From Pseudomonas brassicacearum (GTDB taxonomy: Bacteria > Pseudomonadota > Gammaproteobacteria > Pseudomonadales > Pseudomonadaceae), in the NCBI RefSeq assembly GCF_003732225.1, contig NZ_MOBJ01000007.1, forward strand, positions 391,408-455,407: DNA of 64,000 nt. The letters run 5' to 3'. Below, piece after piece: positions 28,523 through 37,618 of this stretch. Position numbers and translations under genes: made by a program. The notes below the pieces were generated by a model. The model did no database searches and was not told the DNA's origin. It saw only the letters and a program-made list of their open reading frames with translations. The first letter of the stretch is position 1; every line of letters starts with the position of its first letter.

Positions 28523-29155
28523 TTATGCCTTGGTCGCCCCTGGGCGGTACATCTTGAACAAGGCCTCAGGCCCCAACTGGAAATAATCCGCCGGCCCACC
28601 GCCGCGCAGAATCGGTTCTGCCGCGGCGGTGTCGTACACCCCATCCTTGAGCAGCCACTTGGCGATATGCACGGCGACCACTTCGCCGAGGATCAGCCAG
28701 CTCGGCACCACTTCCTTGTTCGCGCGTTGCAACTGAATGATCTGCGTAACCTTGCATTCGAAGGACACCGGGCTTTCAGCGACCCGTGGCACCTGAATGA
28801 TTTTCGACGCCGCTGGCGTCAGCCCGGCCAGTTCGAATTCGTTGATGTCGGCCGGGACCATCGCGCAGCTCTGGTTCATCTGCTCGGCCAGCGGACGGGT
28901 GGCCAGGTTCCAGGCGAATTCGCCGGTTTGTTCGATGTTGTTCAGGCTGTCTTTACGGCCAACGCTTGCGAACCCGATGATCGGCGGGATGTAGTTGAAC
29001 GCGTTGAAAAAGCTGTACGGCGCCAGGTTCAGCCGACCTTCGGCGTCTTGCGAAGAAATCCAGCCGATGGGGCGTGGGCCGACGATGGCATTGAACGGGT
29101 CGTGGGGCAGGCCGTGGCCCAGGGCAGGTTCGTAGTAGTGGATGTCGTCGGGCAT
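28523..29155 (-). CDS. Flavin reductase-like, FMN-binding protein
   Basis: 210 aa from ATG at 29155. The segment NAIVGPRPIGWISSQDAEGRLNLAPYSFFNAFNYIPPIIGFAS is the FMN-binding signature of the flavoredoxin/flavin reductase-like family. Likely binds FMN and uses NAD(P)H; partner oxygenase unknown. It is convergent with the small gene upstream, separated by 9 bases. Confidence 0.88.
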   Translation of the reverse strand: MPDDIHYYEPALGHGLPHDPFNAIVGPRPIGWISSQDAEGRLNLAPYSFFNAFNYIPPIIGFASVGRKDSLNNIEQTGEFAWNLATRPLAEQMNQSCAMVPADINEFELAGLTPAASKIIQVPRVAESPVSFECKVTQIIQLQRANKEVVPSWLILGEVVAVHIAKWLLKDGVYDTAAAEPILRGGGPADYFQLGPEALFKMYRPGATKA

Positions 29156-29256
29156 TGCATGGGTTCCTGAATACAAGACTTGGAAGGTTGAAGGCCATAG
29201 TGCAAGGGCTGGTGGCTTATTTCCAGTTGTCATGGTGCATCAAAACAATGAGCGTT

Positions 29257-29349
29257 CCTGTGGGAGCGAGCTTGCTCGCGATGATGGCGGCACATCCAGC
29301 ATTGATGTGACTGACAGACCGCTATCGCGAGCAAGCTCGCTCCCACAGG
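29257..29349. repeat. REP pair, inverted
   Basis: Arms at about 29257-29284 and 29323-29349 of the GCGAGCAAGCTCGCTCCCAC type, with spacer text GTGACTGACAGACC very similar to that of the 23.4-kb pair. Confidence 0.93.
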
Positions 29350-29393
29350 GATTGTGTTGGCCTTAGACATTTCTTGTCCCCCCAGAAACAACT

Positions 29394-29413
29394 AAGCCCG
29401 GCCGAAGCCGGGC
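29394..29413 (-). terminator. Terminator of the small secreted repeat protein gene
   Basis: Stem AGCCCGGC/GCCGGGCT with a TTCG tetraloop on the minus strand, 20 bases past the stop; the T-run is weak. Confidence 0.75.
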
Positions 29414-29433
29414 TGTGAAGTCTGCCCAAGGTG

Positions 29434-29682
29434 TTAGCTGATGGCGGCGGCAGTACCGGTGCGATCAAAACCATCGGCGGCGATAGCGCCAGCGGTACCG
29501 GTGTGATCAAAGCCGTCAGCAGCGAAAGAGGCTGAGCCCGTGTGATCGTAACCATCAGCTGCAACAGCGGCGGAACTTTCAGACGTGAAAGCGGCAGAAC
29601 CGGTACGGTCATAACCGTCGGCGGCGAAGGTGTTGGCGGCCAGTACGGAAAGGGTCAGAGCGAGGATCAGTTGGGTTTTCAT
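29434..29682 (-). CDS. Small secreted protein with ADG(Y/F)D(R/H)TG repeats
   Basis: 82 aa from ATG at 29682 (CTGGAGTACACATC upstream). Signal peptide at residues 1-20 (ILALTLSVLAANTFA). The mature part is four repeats starting at about residues 21, 42, 55 and 69, each A-D-G-[YF]-D-[RH]-T-G-[ST]-A, separated by Ala/Ser-rich spacers. No cysteines. It has its own terminator and an AT-rich upstream region. I do not recognise the function; the Asp/Gly spacing could bind metal, but this is a guess. Confidence 0.82.
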   Translation of the reverse strand: MKTQLILALTLSVLAANTFAADGYDRTGSAAFTSESSAAVAADGYDHTGSASFAADGFDHTGTAGAIAADGFDRTGTAAAIS

Positions 29683-30076
29683 GATGTGTACTCCAGGTTT
29701 GTTTGCGTTTTGTGCGTTGGGTATGGAGCTCATACTACGCATGTAAATTTGATTAAAAAGCGCAAATAAATGCTAAAAATAATCGATTAATTCGATGTTA
29801 AGGCCGTGGCAGAGTATTTTCAGACGCTGCTTTGAGGCCTGCATTCTGTATACGCACGAGATGTCGATATGGATTCAAACGGCGACAGAGCAAGAGTGTC
29901 GTCAGGGCATTAACGGATCATTAATCGAACCGAGTCGAGGCCATCGCGAGCAAGCTCGCTCCCACATTTAATCTGCGGTGAACACTTAATTCGTGAACGC
30001 TGGAGATCCAATGTGGGAGCGAGCTTGCTCGCGATAGGGCCATGGCAGTCACCGTTGCAGTGACCGCCAAACGCGT
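29683..30076. other. Intergenic region with AT-rich promoter and REP pair
   Basis: 394 bases. The first ~130 are AT-rich and probably hold the promoter of the small repeat protein. A REP pair follows at 29941-30036. Nothing else recognised. Confidence 0.55.
29941..30036. repeat. REP pair, inverted
   Basis: Arms at 29941-29968 and 30009-30036, GCGAGCAAGCTCGCTCCCAC type, downstream of the permease gene. Confidence 0.93.
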
Positions 30077-31396
30077 TTAGTCAGTCTCGATCCGCGAGTG
30101 TTTGCGGGTATCTTTCATGGTCACGTACACCAGCAACGACACGGCGATGCAGGCCGTGACATACCAGTAGTAACCGGTCTCCATGCCGATGCTCTTGAAC
30201 CACAGGGCAATGTATTCAGCCGTACCACCGAAGATCGATACGGTCAGTGCATACGGCAGGCCCACGCCCAGTGCGCGGATTTCGGTGGGGAACAATTCGG
30301 CTTTGACCACCGCGTTGATCGAGGTGTAGCCGCTGACGATGATCAGCGCCGCCATGATCAGGAAGAATGCGCCCCACCAGGTCTGGATGGTGTGCAGTGT
30401 GGTGAGGATCGGCACGGTGAACAGAGTACCCAGAATGCCGAAGGCAATCAGGATCGGCCGCCGCCCGACTTTATCCGACAAGCCGCCGATGATCGGTTGC
30501 AGGCACATGAACAGGAACAGCGTGGCCGCCGAAATGGTGGTGGAGTCGGAGATGCTCATGCCGACCGTGTTCACCAGGTACTTCTGCATGTAGGTGGTGT
30601 AGGTGTAGAAGGCCAGGGTGCCGCCCATGGTCAGGCCGACCACGGTCATCAGTTCCTTGGGATGACGCATCAGGGTGCGCATGGCGCTTTCTTTGGACTT
30701 TTCTTTCTTGGTGAACGACTCGGTTTCTTCCATCCCGCGACGCAGGTACAGCGCGACCACTGCACACAGTGCGCCGATGCCAAACGGAATGCGCCAGCCC
30801 CAGTCGTACAGTTGTTCGGTGGTCAGGGTTTGTTGCAGCACGATCAGCACGCCCAGGGCGATGAGCTGGCCGGAGATCAGCGTGACGTACTGGAAGCTCG
30901 AGAAGAAACCGCGACGCTCCTTGGTTGCCATTTCGCTCAGGTACGTTGCCGAGGTGCCGTATTCGCCACCGACCGACAGGCCCTGCAGCAAACGGGCGAA
31001 TACCAACAGGATCGGTGCGCCGACGCCGATGGTTTCATAACCCGGGCTCAACGCGATGATCAGCGAGCCGAAGCACATCAGATACACCGACGCCATCAAC
31101 GCGGCTTTACGGCCAGCGCGGTCGGCATACAGGCCCATCAGCCAGCCGCCGATCGGGCGCATCAGGAAGCCCACGGCGAAAATCGCAGCGGTGTTCAGCA
31201 GTTGTGCAGTGGTATCGCCCTTGGGGAAAAAGGCTTTGGCGAAGTACAGCGAGAAGGCGGCGTAGACGTACCAGTCGTACCACTCGACCATGTTGCCGAC
31301 AGAGCCGCTGAAGATCGATTTGATGCGGCTGGCGGTGGTCCTTTCTTTGGCAGGCGTAGCTGCCGACCCAAGAGGCAGGGCTTGTGAGTTATCCAT
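30077..31396 (-). CDS. kgtP: MFS dicarboxylate/alpha-ketoglutarate permease (MHS family, KgtP-like)
   Basis: 439 aa with about 12 hydrophobic helices. MHS-family motifs: GSVGNMVEWYDWYVYAAFS at the start, ADRAGRKAALM after helix 2, ARLLQGLSVGGEYGTSATYL, and LSDKVGRRPIL. Proton symporter for alpha-ketoglutarate or related C5/C4 acids, close to KgtP and to the P. aeruginosa permease (PA5530 from memory) controlled by RpoN and MifSR. A sigma-54 promoter and two upstream palindromes precede it, and a DctB/DctD-like pair lies just upstream, supporting that control. AAGGAT precedes ATG at 31396. Confidence 0.88.
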   Translation of the reverse strand: MDNSQALPLGSAATPAKERTTASRIKSIFSGSVGNMVEWYDWYVYAAFSLYFAKAFFPKGDTTAQLLNTAAIFAVGFLMRPIGGWLMGLYADRAGRKAALMASVYLMCFGSLIIALSPGYETIGVGAPILLVFARLLQGLSVGGEYGTSATYLSEMATKERRGFFSSFQYVTLISGQLIALGVLIVLQQTLTTEQLYDWGWRIPFGIGALCAVVALYLRRGMEETESFTKKEKSKESAMRTLMRHPKELMTVVGLTMGGTLAFYTYTTYMQKYLVNTVGMSISDSTTISAATLFLFMCLQPIIGGLSDKVGRRPILIAFGILGTLFTVPILTTLHTIQTWWGAFFLIMAALIIVSGYTSINAVVKAELFPTEIRALGVGLPYALTVSIFGGTAEYIALWFKSIGMETGYYWYVTACIAVSLLVYVTMKDTRKHSRIETD

Positions 31397-31457
31397 GACG
31401 GATCCTTCATTTAATTGTTTTTGTGGAGCGCGCGTAAACGCAGCCTGCGAGGGCTAT

Positions 31458-31473
31458 AGCAGGAGCTGTGCCA
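31458..31473 (-). promoter_or_regulatory. Sigma-54 (RpoN) promoter of the permease gene
   Basis: On the minus strand TGGCACA-GCTC-CTGCT matches the -24/-12 consensus TGGCACG-N4-TTGCT in all key positions (GG and GC with correct spacing). The predicted transcript starts near 31446, about 50 bases before the ATG. Confidence 0.85.
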
Positions 31474-31514
31474 AGGGGGAGAGGGGCGGTTTAGAGGGGG
31501 TGTAAGGTTTTGGT

Positions 31515-31562
31515 GAGCGGAAATCCGCTTATTTTGAAAGGGGTGTGAGCGAAAATCCGCTT
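31515..31562. promoter_or_regulatory. Two tandem palindromes, probable activator sites
   Basis: AGCGGAAATCCGCT at 31516-31529 and AGCGAAAATCCGCT at 31548-31561, each with AGCGGA/TCCGCT-type arms. Their centres are 32 bp apart (about three helix turns), 50-90 bp upstream of the sigma-54 promoter. This is the usual layout for an enhancer-binding response regulator, here most likely the adjacent DctD/MifR-like protein. Confidence 0.8.
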
Positions 31563-31598
31563 ATTCAGTTCATTAACTTGCGTTGTCTGTGCCTGCCT

Positions 31599-31694
31599 CA
31601 TCGCGAGCAAGCTCGCTCCCACAGTAGATTTTCGGTGTGTGCACTATTTGTGCTTCACATAGGACCAATGTGGGAGCGAGCTTGCTCGCGATGA
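31599..31694. repeat. REP pair, inverted
   Basis: Arms at 31599-31624 and 31666-31694, between the permease control region and the response-regulator gene's 3' end. Confidence 0.92.
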
Positions 31695-31727
31695 GGCCAG
31701 TACAGACACCACAAAAAATCAGCTTTC

Positions 31728-33053
31728 TTACAAAAACATCTCTCGGCTCAACCCATGCCGCTGCATCTTTTCATTGAAGGTCCGGCGCGGCAGTTGCAGT
31801 TCTTCCAGCACGGCTTTGATATCGCCTTTGTGCCGGGTCAGTGCGGCCCGCAGGCAGTGTGCTTCGAAGGCTTCCTGCTGGGCGGCGAGGGATTGGCCAG
31901 GTTCGATGCCGACCGGTTCCGGCTCACCCAGGCCCAGCACTTGACGCTCCGCAACGTTCGCCAATTCGCGGACGTTGCCGGGCCAGTCGTGGCTCAGCAA
32001 CCGACTCAACTGTGGGCCACTGAGCGGTGGAAAGCTGCGTCCCAGCCGCTGCGCGGCGGCATGAGCGAAGTGTTCGAACAACAATGGAATGTCCTCACGC
32101 CGTTCGCGCAACGGCGGCAAACGCAGTTCCGCGACATTCAGCCGATACGCCAGGTCTTCGCGAAAACGCCCGGCGCGGGCTTCATCCAACAGGTCGGGTT
32201 TGGTCGCGGCGATGATCCGCAGGTCCACGTGAATGCTCTGGTTGGAGCCCAGCCGTTCGAGCTTTTGCTCCTGCAACACGCGGAGCAATTTGACCTGCTG
32301 AGCCAGCGGCATGCTTTCGATTTCATCGAGGAACAAGGTGCCGCCATCGGCGTATTCCAGCTTGCCGATACGCTTGCCCTGAGCGCCGGTGAAGGCGCCG
32401 CTTTCATGACCGAACAACTCGGCTTCGAACAACTGCTCGGGGATCGCCGCACAGTTCAACGCCACGAATGGTTTGTCGGCGCGCGGACCAAAGTCATGCA
32501 GGCAGCGGGCGACCAGCTCTTTGCCACTGCCGGTTTCACCACGGATCAACACGTTCACCGGCAGCGCCGCAAGGTCCAGCACTTGCCGGCGCAGGGTCTG
32601 CAAACCCCGGGAGACGCCGAGCAGGCTGGCGTCGAGTTTGCTGCGGTTATCGGCCTGCTCGTGCAAGGCGCGGTTTTCCAGCACCAGCCGACGTTTGTCC
32701 AGCGCCCGGCGCAGGCTGCTGAGTAAAGTCTCGGGGCTGAAGGGTTTCTCGAGGAAGTCGTAGGCACCATCGCGCATCGCTTCGACGGCCATCGGCACAT
32801 CGCCGTGACCCGTTAGCAGAATCACTGGCAAATCGGCGTCTACCTGCTGCAACCGAGCCAAGAGTTCCAGACCGGTCATACCGGGCATCCGCACGTCACT
32901 GAGGATCACTCCGGGAAAATTCGCCGACAGCTGCGTCAGGCATTCATCGGCGCGGCTGAACAGTTGCACCTCGAACCCCGAGAGGCTCAGCCACTGTTCG
33001 ACGGCATCACGAATACTGCGTTCGTCATCGACCACGATCACCGCGTTCAACAT
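31728..33053 (-). CDS. Sigma-54-dependent response regulator (DctD/MifR-like)
   Basis: 441 aa. Receiver domain with phospho-acceptor Asp53, Thr81 and Lys103; AAA+ domain with Walker A GETGSGKE at 172-179, GAFTGA loop at 219-224 (sigma-54 contact) and Walker B GGTLFLDEIE; Fis-type helix-turn-helix at the C-terminus (LRAALTRHKGDIKAVLEELQLPRRTFNEKMQRHG). The start overlaps the sensor gene's stop by seven bases, so the pair is translated together. Likely activates the permease through the two palindromes. Confidence 0.93.
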   Translation of the reverse strand: MLNAVIVVDDERSIRDAVEQWLSLSGFEVQLFSRADECLTQLSANFPGVILSDVRMPGMTGLELLARLQQVDADLPVILLTGHGDVPMAVEAMRDGAYDFLEKPFSPETLLSSLRRALDKRRLVLENRALHEQADNRSKLDASLLGVSRGLQTLRRQVLDLAALPVNVLIRGETGSGKELVARCLHDFGPRADKPFVALNCAAIPEQLFEAELFGHESGAFTGAQGKRIGKLEYADGGTLFLDEIESMPLAQQVKLLRVLQEQKLERLGSNQSIHVDLRIIAATKPDLLDEARAGRFREDLAYRLNVAELRLPPLRERREDIPLLFEHFAHAAAQRLGRSFPPLSGPQLSRLLSHDWPGNVRELANVAERQVLGLGEPEPVGIEPGQSLAAQQEAFEAHCLRAALTRHKGDIKAVLEELQLPRRTFNEKMQRHGLSREMFL

Positions 33054-34813
33054 TGAATGTGCGCCTCCAGATCAATGGGCAAGGTGAGGGTGAAGACGGC
33101 GCCGTCGCCGTGATTGTCGGCACTCAGGCGGCCGCCGAGTTCATGCACGATGGCGAACGATACCGCCAGCCCAAGGCCCAGGCCATCACCTACCGGTTTG
33201 GTGGTGAAGAACGGGTCGAAGACATTCGGCAGGTCCTGCGGCGCAATACCGCCGCCGTTGTCGGCCACCGTCAGGCGCCATAACTGCTCATCGGCTTCAA
33301 GGCGGATTTCCAGGCGCTTGAGCGGTTTTTCACGCATCGCGTCGAGGGCGTTGCGCAGCAGATTGATCAGCACCTGTTCCAGGCGAATCGCATCGCCACG
33401 AACCCAGGCCGGGCGACTCAGGTGCAATACGCAGTCGATCTGTTCATCGCGCAGCCGAGCGTCGAGCAACTGCAGCGATTGATCAACCACCGATGCCAGG
33501 TCCAGACGCTCGCGCAAACCGCTGGGGCTTTTACGTGCGAAGGTTTTCAGGTGGCCAGTGATCGCCGCCATGCGCGTCAGCATCTCATCCAACGGTTTCA
33601 GCGCTTTATAAGCATCGTCGACCCGACCGTGATCGAGCAACAGGCGCAAGGTCGCCAGCTGCATGCGCTGGGCCGTGAGTGGCTGGTTGATTTCATGGGC
33701 CAGCGCCGCCGACATCTGCCCCAGCGCCGCGAGTTTGGCCGATTGCACCAGACCGTCCTGCGCGGTGCGCAGATCGCGAGTGCGTTCCTCGACCAGGCGT
33801 TCGAGCTCTTCGCGGCTGCGCTGGCGCAACCTGGCCAGACGCCAACGCTGGTTGAGGAACAGCAGCAAGAACACCAGTGTCAACCACCCCCCGGCGGCGG
33901 CCAGCCCGGCGTTACGCAAATCTTCGAAGGCTATCTGCGGGCGCCGTAACAGATGAAGGGTCCAGCCTTCGGCGCTCAGGGGTAGCGATTCCCACAGGTA
34001 ATCCTCCGCGCCATCGGGGCCGTCGACGCGGGCCAGATAACTGTTCTGGTCAAAGCGCCGGATCGGTTGATGATCGAGCGGGGTCAGCGGTTGCTTGTCG
34101 TATTGGCGCGTGGTTTTAAGCTCGGCGCGATCAGTGTCTGACAGCGTGCCCAGCAGCCGATAACGCCACCCTGGTTGATTGGCGATGAACACAATGCCCC
34201 GCGCATCGCTGACCAGCAGGGTATCGCTGCCCTGACGCCATTCGCGCTCCAGTTCCGGAAACTCGAGTTTCACCACCATGGCGCCGAGAAACTCGCCGTT
34301 GTCAGCGGTTACCGCACTGGACAGAAAATAGCCGGGAATCCCACTGGTCACGCCCACTGCATAAAAGCGCCCGGTGCCCTGACTGCGGGTCTGGCTGAAG
34401 TAAGGGCGGAAGCCGTAGTTGTGGCCAACGTAACTGCTGGGCAAACGCCAGTTACTGGCGGCCACGGCCAGCCCTGTGTGATTCAGCAGTTCCAGGGTGG
34501 ACGACTGCGCCGCACCGTTGATCTTCTCCAGTTTGCGGTTCAACGCGTCTTGCTGTTCCGGGCTCACCGGGCCATCGAGCGCCGAGCGCAGTTCCGGGTC
34601 CAGCGCCAGCACGGCGGGCAGGGCGCGGTAGCGTTCGATCAGGGTGTGCAGGGAATTGGCGTACAGCGCCAGTTGCTGATTGGCGCGGGCGGCATCGTCT
34701 ACCTGGGCCTGGCGTTCGGCGTGACGCATGGCCAGGGTGGCGGTGAGGGCGGCGCCAGCGAGGATCAGGCAGGTGTAAAGCGTCAGGCGTAATGGACGAG
34801 GGATTGCAAGCAT
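33047..34813 (-). CDS. DctB/MifS-like sensor histidine kinase
   Basis: 588 aa from ATG at 34813; an in-frame ATG at 34855 would add 14 residues, and neither has a good ribosome site. TM helix at about 11-28, double-Cache-type periplasmic sensor to about residue 295, second TM near 303-320, coiled coil, then HisKA with His373 ([13 protein letters not shown]) and HATPase ([24 protein letters not shown]). DctB-type sensors bind C4/C5-dicarboxylates, which fits the linked permease. Confidence 0.9.
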   Translation of the reverse strand: MLAIPRPLRLTLYTCLILAGAALTATLAMRHAERQAQVDDAARANQQLALYANSLHTLIERYRALPAVLALDPELRSALDGPVSPEQQDALNRKLEKINGAAQSSTLELLNHTGLAVAASNWRLPSSYVGHNYGFRPYFSQTRSQGTGRFYAVGVTSGIPGYFLSSAVTADNGEFLGAMVVKLEFPELEREWRQGSDTLLVSDARGIVFIANQPGWRYRLLGTLSDTDRAELKTTRQYDKQPLTPLDHQPIRRFDQNSYLARVDGPDGAEDYLWESLPLSAEGWTLHLLRRPQIAFEDLRNAGLAAAGGWLTLVFLLLFLNQRWRLARLRQRSREELERLVEERTRDLRTAQDGLVQSAKLAALGQMSAALAHEINQPLTAQRMQLATLRLLLDHGRVDDAYKALKPLDEMLTRMAAITGHLKTFARKSPSGLRERLDLASVVDQSLQLLDARLRDEQIDCVLHLSRPAWVRGDAIRLEQVLINLLRNALDAMREKPLKRLEIRLEADEQLWRLTVADNGGGIAPQDLPNVFDPFFTTKPVGDGLGLGLAVSFAIVHELGGRLSADNHGDGAVFTLTLPIDLEAHIQC

Positions 34814-34894
34814 GGCGTAAGCGGCAGTCAGCAATACGGGCGCGCACGATAACATGCGATGTCACGTAGATTCTGAGCTTGGGCATGATTCAGG

Positions 34895-37618
34895 CTACAC
34901 GCTTGTGAATTTCGAGGAACGAGAGTGGAGTATCGTCCGCAGGTCGTTCAGGCTTTTGATCCTCTTGTCTGTTTTCTCTGCGATTCTTTGCGGTGTATAG
35001 CCAAGGATTTCCTGCCTGTTGAATTTTTCTGCCTTTTCCATCAATCGGCTTTTTCCTCGCTCCAGGCCACCGATCGTATTCTCGATATCGGTATCCAACT
35101 CGTTGATCTGTTCGGGTGTGAGGTCGCCGCCGGCGGCGTCAACTTCTTTGAGTATGTCGATTGTTTTGGGAATGGCGCTCAAACCCTTTCCGACATACGG
35201 AATTAACCCCATTGCCGCCGGTACCGCAGCGCTTGCCAGTTCTATGAGTCCGCTTTTAGTAGCTGGCGAGTATTTGGCCAAAGTGTTACCGATATAGCGA
35301 TCGGAAGTTTTGGAATAGACTTCGGTTCTGATCCTCTCCAGATTGAGGCGGCCCGATTTCAGGCTGACCGACGTGTTCAGTCCGGTTTTTTTGCCGATGT
35401 ACTCCATCGTTTTACCGGCGCCAACGCCGACAAGCGCCCCGGCCGCTCCTGTCAATAGCATGAGGGGGGGACCTCCAGGTGTTCCCAGCAATGCACCAAC
35501 GCCGGCTCCGACAGCCGTGGATGTACCTTTTGACATCAGGAAACTCCCCGTTCGCTTGGCCGAGGACAAAGCATGCTCTGTGGCTGATCGATGATTGAGT
35601 ATTTGCTGGGTGACATCGCGTACGCCCATCGTGATTTCGCTCAGTATTTCCAGATGCCGGTAGATCTGCAGGTCAAACTTTTTGCTCTCGTCACCGTTGG
35701 CAAATGAAGCTTTGGTTTGTTCAATGATTGCAAAGGGTATTTTCATGCCCCCTTCATGATCGATGTAGCCAAGCGGATTATTCCCCACAAACCCATACAG
35801 ATTCAGCCCATCCACATCCCCTACCGGGTCGGCACTCACCCAGCGTTGCAACCACGGTGCGTAATACCGGGCGCCATAGTAATAGAGTCCACTGACATCC
35901 ATCTCCTTGCCCGAGTAACGGATGGTTTTGTAACTGACCTCAAGTTCCGAGTTCGCCGTCAGCCAGGCGGTTTCGCCGAAGGGGTAATAACCTTCGTGGC
36001 TGATCAGGCGGGCCTGTTGGTCGAGTTCCATCAGGCTTGAGCCCAGGTGATCGTCGAGGCTGTAGCGCAACTGGTCAGCCTCGATACCAGCGGGTTTTCC
36101 GCTGACCCAATGCAGGCAGCGCACCGCGCCGCGCCCGCCCGGCAGGGTGATCACATGCAGCTCTTCGCCCGTATCGCGAGTGCGGATCTCCAGTCCCGGC
36201 AGGTAGCGCACTTCGTGGAAGTGGGTGGTCGAGGCGGTATGGGTTTCGTGGCGCTTGTAGACCCGCACGCCCTGGCTGTAGCGATAGCGCTCTTCATCGT
36301 TGGAGTCGTTTTCGCGAGTGACCAGGGTCACCGACTCCAGTTGGTCACGGCTGTTCCAGTACAGGGGCTGGCCAGGTTGTAGTGCCCGGAGGTTGCCGTG
36401 GCGGTCGAAGAGGTCGTCAAAAACGGGTGGCGGGTCGTCTTTCCCCCAGCGCACCCCGCGGTTGCTGTTCGGGTCGATGAACATCTCGCGGGTATCACTG
36501 GCCCCGTCGCGCACATGGTTGAGCTTGATCAGGTTGCCGCCAGTATCGTAGGTATACGTCTGGGTGTAGTTGCGTCGGTCCTTGGGATCGGTTGGTCCTG
36601 GCCGGCCCGGGTTGTCGGAAGGTGGGGCGTCGTCGTAGCCGGTGGCGTTGGTCAGTCGGTACAGCGAGTCATAGGTGAATTCACGGTGACCGTCGATGCG
36701 CTGGTTGGCGAAATGGCTCGGCGTAAAGGCAAGGTCATCGATGCGGGTCACGTTGCCCATGCGGTCGTAAAAATACTCAAACTCCTGTAACGGTGGCTCC
36801 AGGTTTTTTTGCGCCATCAGTCGGCATAAACGCCCATTGGCGGGATCGTAGGTCCAGGTGCTGAGCACATCGTTGCCAGCGAGCTGTGTGATGATCTGGC
36901 CGGCGGCGTTGTACTGGGCGTCTTTGAAGACGTCCTGCTGCGGATCGACAGCGGTGACCTGAAGCATCGCCTGCTTGAGTTGCCCGGCGATGTCGTAGCG
37001 CGAGTGTTGCTGATGACCCGCGGCATCGGACTGGCTGAGGGGTTGGCCGCTCGCGCCGTACTGCCATGTCGTGGTGTAAGCCTTGTCGTCCAGGAACGTG
37101 CGGGTTTCCTCAAAGGGGAGGCCCCGCAGGTTGAAGCTGCGAAACTCAAGCGAGCCTGAGGGATCGGTCTGCTTGATCAGATGACCACGCAGGTTGAGTC
37201 CAGGGACGGCGAAGGCGTCGGCATAGGTGAGGGTCTCGACGTTCGGTTGAGCGTTTTCCTCGACGGCTATCACACGCAATTGACGATCGTAAGTGGTTCG
37301 CCAGTGACTGGCGCGCTGATCCCAGTGCTGAAGGATTTCACCGGCGACCCCCGCCAGACTCAAGCGCCAACCGGCATCGACACTGTCGACCCTGAGCGCT
37401 TCGCCTGACAGCCGATAGACAGAGGTCAGGTTGGGTCTGGACAGTCGCGGGTCCCATTGCTCTATCAGTCTCCCGAGAGTGTCATGGCGTTGTCGGGTGA
37501 TCAGTGTGTCCAGTGCCCCATCGGCGACCTTGCGCAGGTAGGCCACCTGTCTTATAGGCAGGCCACGGCCGTCGTTGACCTGCAGGGTCGGCGTATGGTG
37601 GTGTACCTGAAAGCTCAT
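34895..37618 (-). CDS. tccC: Tc toxin C component (TccC-like) C1, RHS core with variable toxin tail
   Basis: 907 aa. Residues 1-624 form the RHS/YD-repeat barrel and conserved core (KEMDVSGLYYYGARYYAPWLQRW, then DPVGDVDGLNLYGFVGNNPLGYIDHEGG), the aspartyl self-cleavage region known for TccC proteins. Residues about 625-907 are the hypervariable tail, the actual effector. It has two Gly/Ala-rich hydrophobic stretches (about 698-735 and 793-815) and charged helical ends; no known enzyme motif is visible, so a membrane-active toxin is possible. The start overlaps the TcB stop (ATGA, 37615-37618). With TcB it should form the cocoon that encloses the tail. Confidence 0.92.
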   Translation of the reverse strand: MSFQVHHHTPTLQVNDGRGLPIRQVAYLRKVADGALDTLITRQRHDTLGRLIEQWDPRLSRPNLTSVYRLSGEALRVDSVDAGWRLSLAGVAGEILQHWDQRASHWRTTYDRQLRVIAVEENAQPNVETLTYADAFAVPGLNLRGHLIKQTDPSGSLEFRSFNLRGLPFEETRTFLDDKAYTTTWQYGASGQPLSQSDAAGHQQHSRYDIAGQLKQAMLQVTAVDPQQDVFKDAQYNAAGQIITQLAGNDVLSTWTYDPANGRLCRLMAQKNLEPPLQEFEYFYDRMGNVTRIDDLAFTPSHFANQRIDGHREFTYDSLYRLTNATGYDDAPPSDNPGRPGPTDPKDRRNYTQTYTYDTGGNLIKLNHVRDGASDTREMFIDPNSNRGVRWGKDDPPPVFDDLFDRHGNLRALQPGQPLYWNSRDQLESVTLVTRENDSNDEERYRYSQGVRVYKRHETHTASTTHFHEVRYLPGLEIRTRDTGEELHVITLPGGRGAVRCLHWVSGKPAGIEADQLRYSLDDHLGSSLMELDQQARLISHEGYYPFGETAWLTANSELEVSYKTIRYSGKEMDVSGLYYYGARYYAPWLQRWVSADPVGDVDGLNLYGFVGNNPLGYIDHEGGMKIPFAIIEQTKASFANGDESKKFDLQIYRHLEILSEITMGVRDVTQQILNHRSATEHALSSAKRTGSFLMSKGTSTAVGAGVGALLGTPGGPPLMLLTGAAGALVGVGAGKTMEYIGKKTGLNTSVSLKSGRLNLERIRTEVYSKTSDRYIGNTLAKYSPATKSGLIELASAAVPAAMGLIPYVGKGLSAIPKTIDILKEVDAAGGDLTPEQINELDTDIENTIGGLERGKSRLMEKAEKFNRQEILGYTPQRIAEKTDKRIKSLNDLRTILHSRSSKFTSV

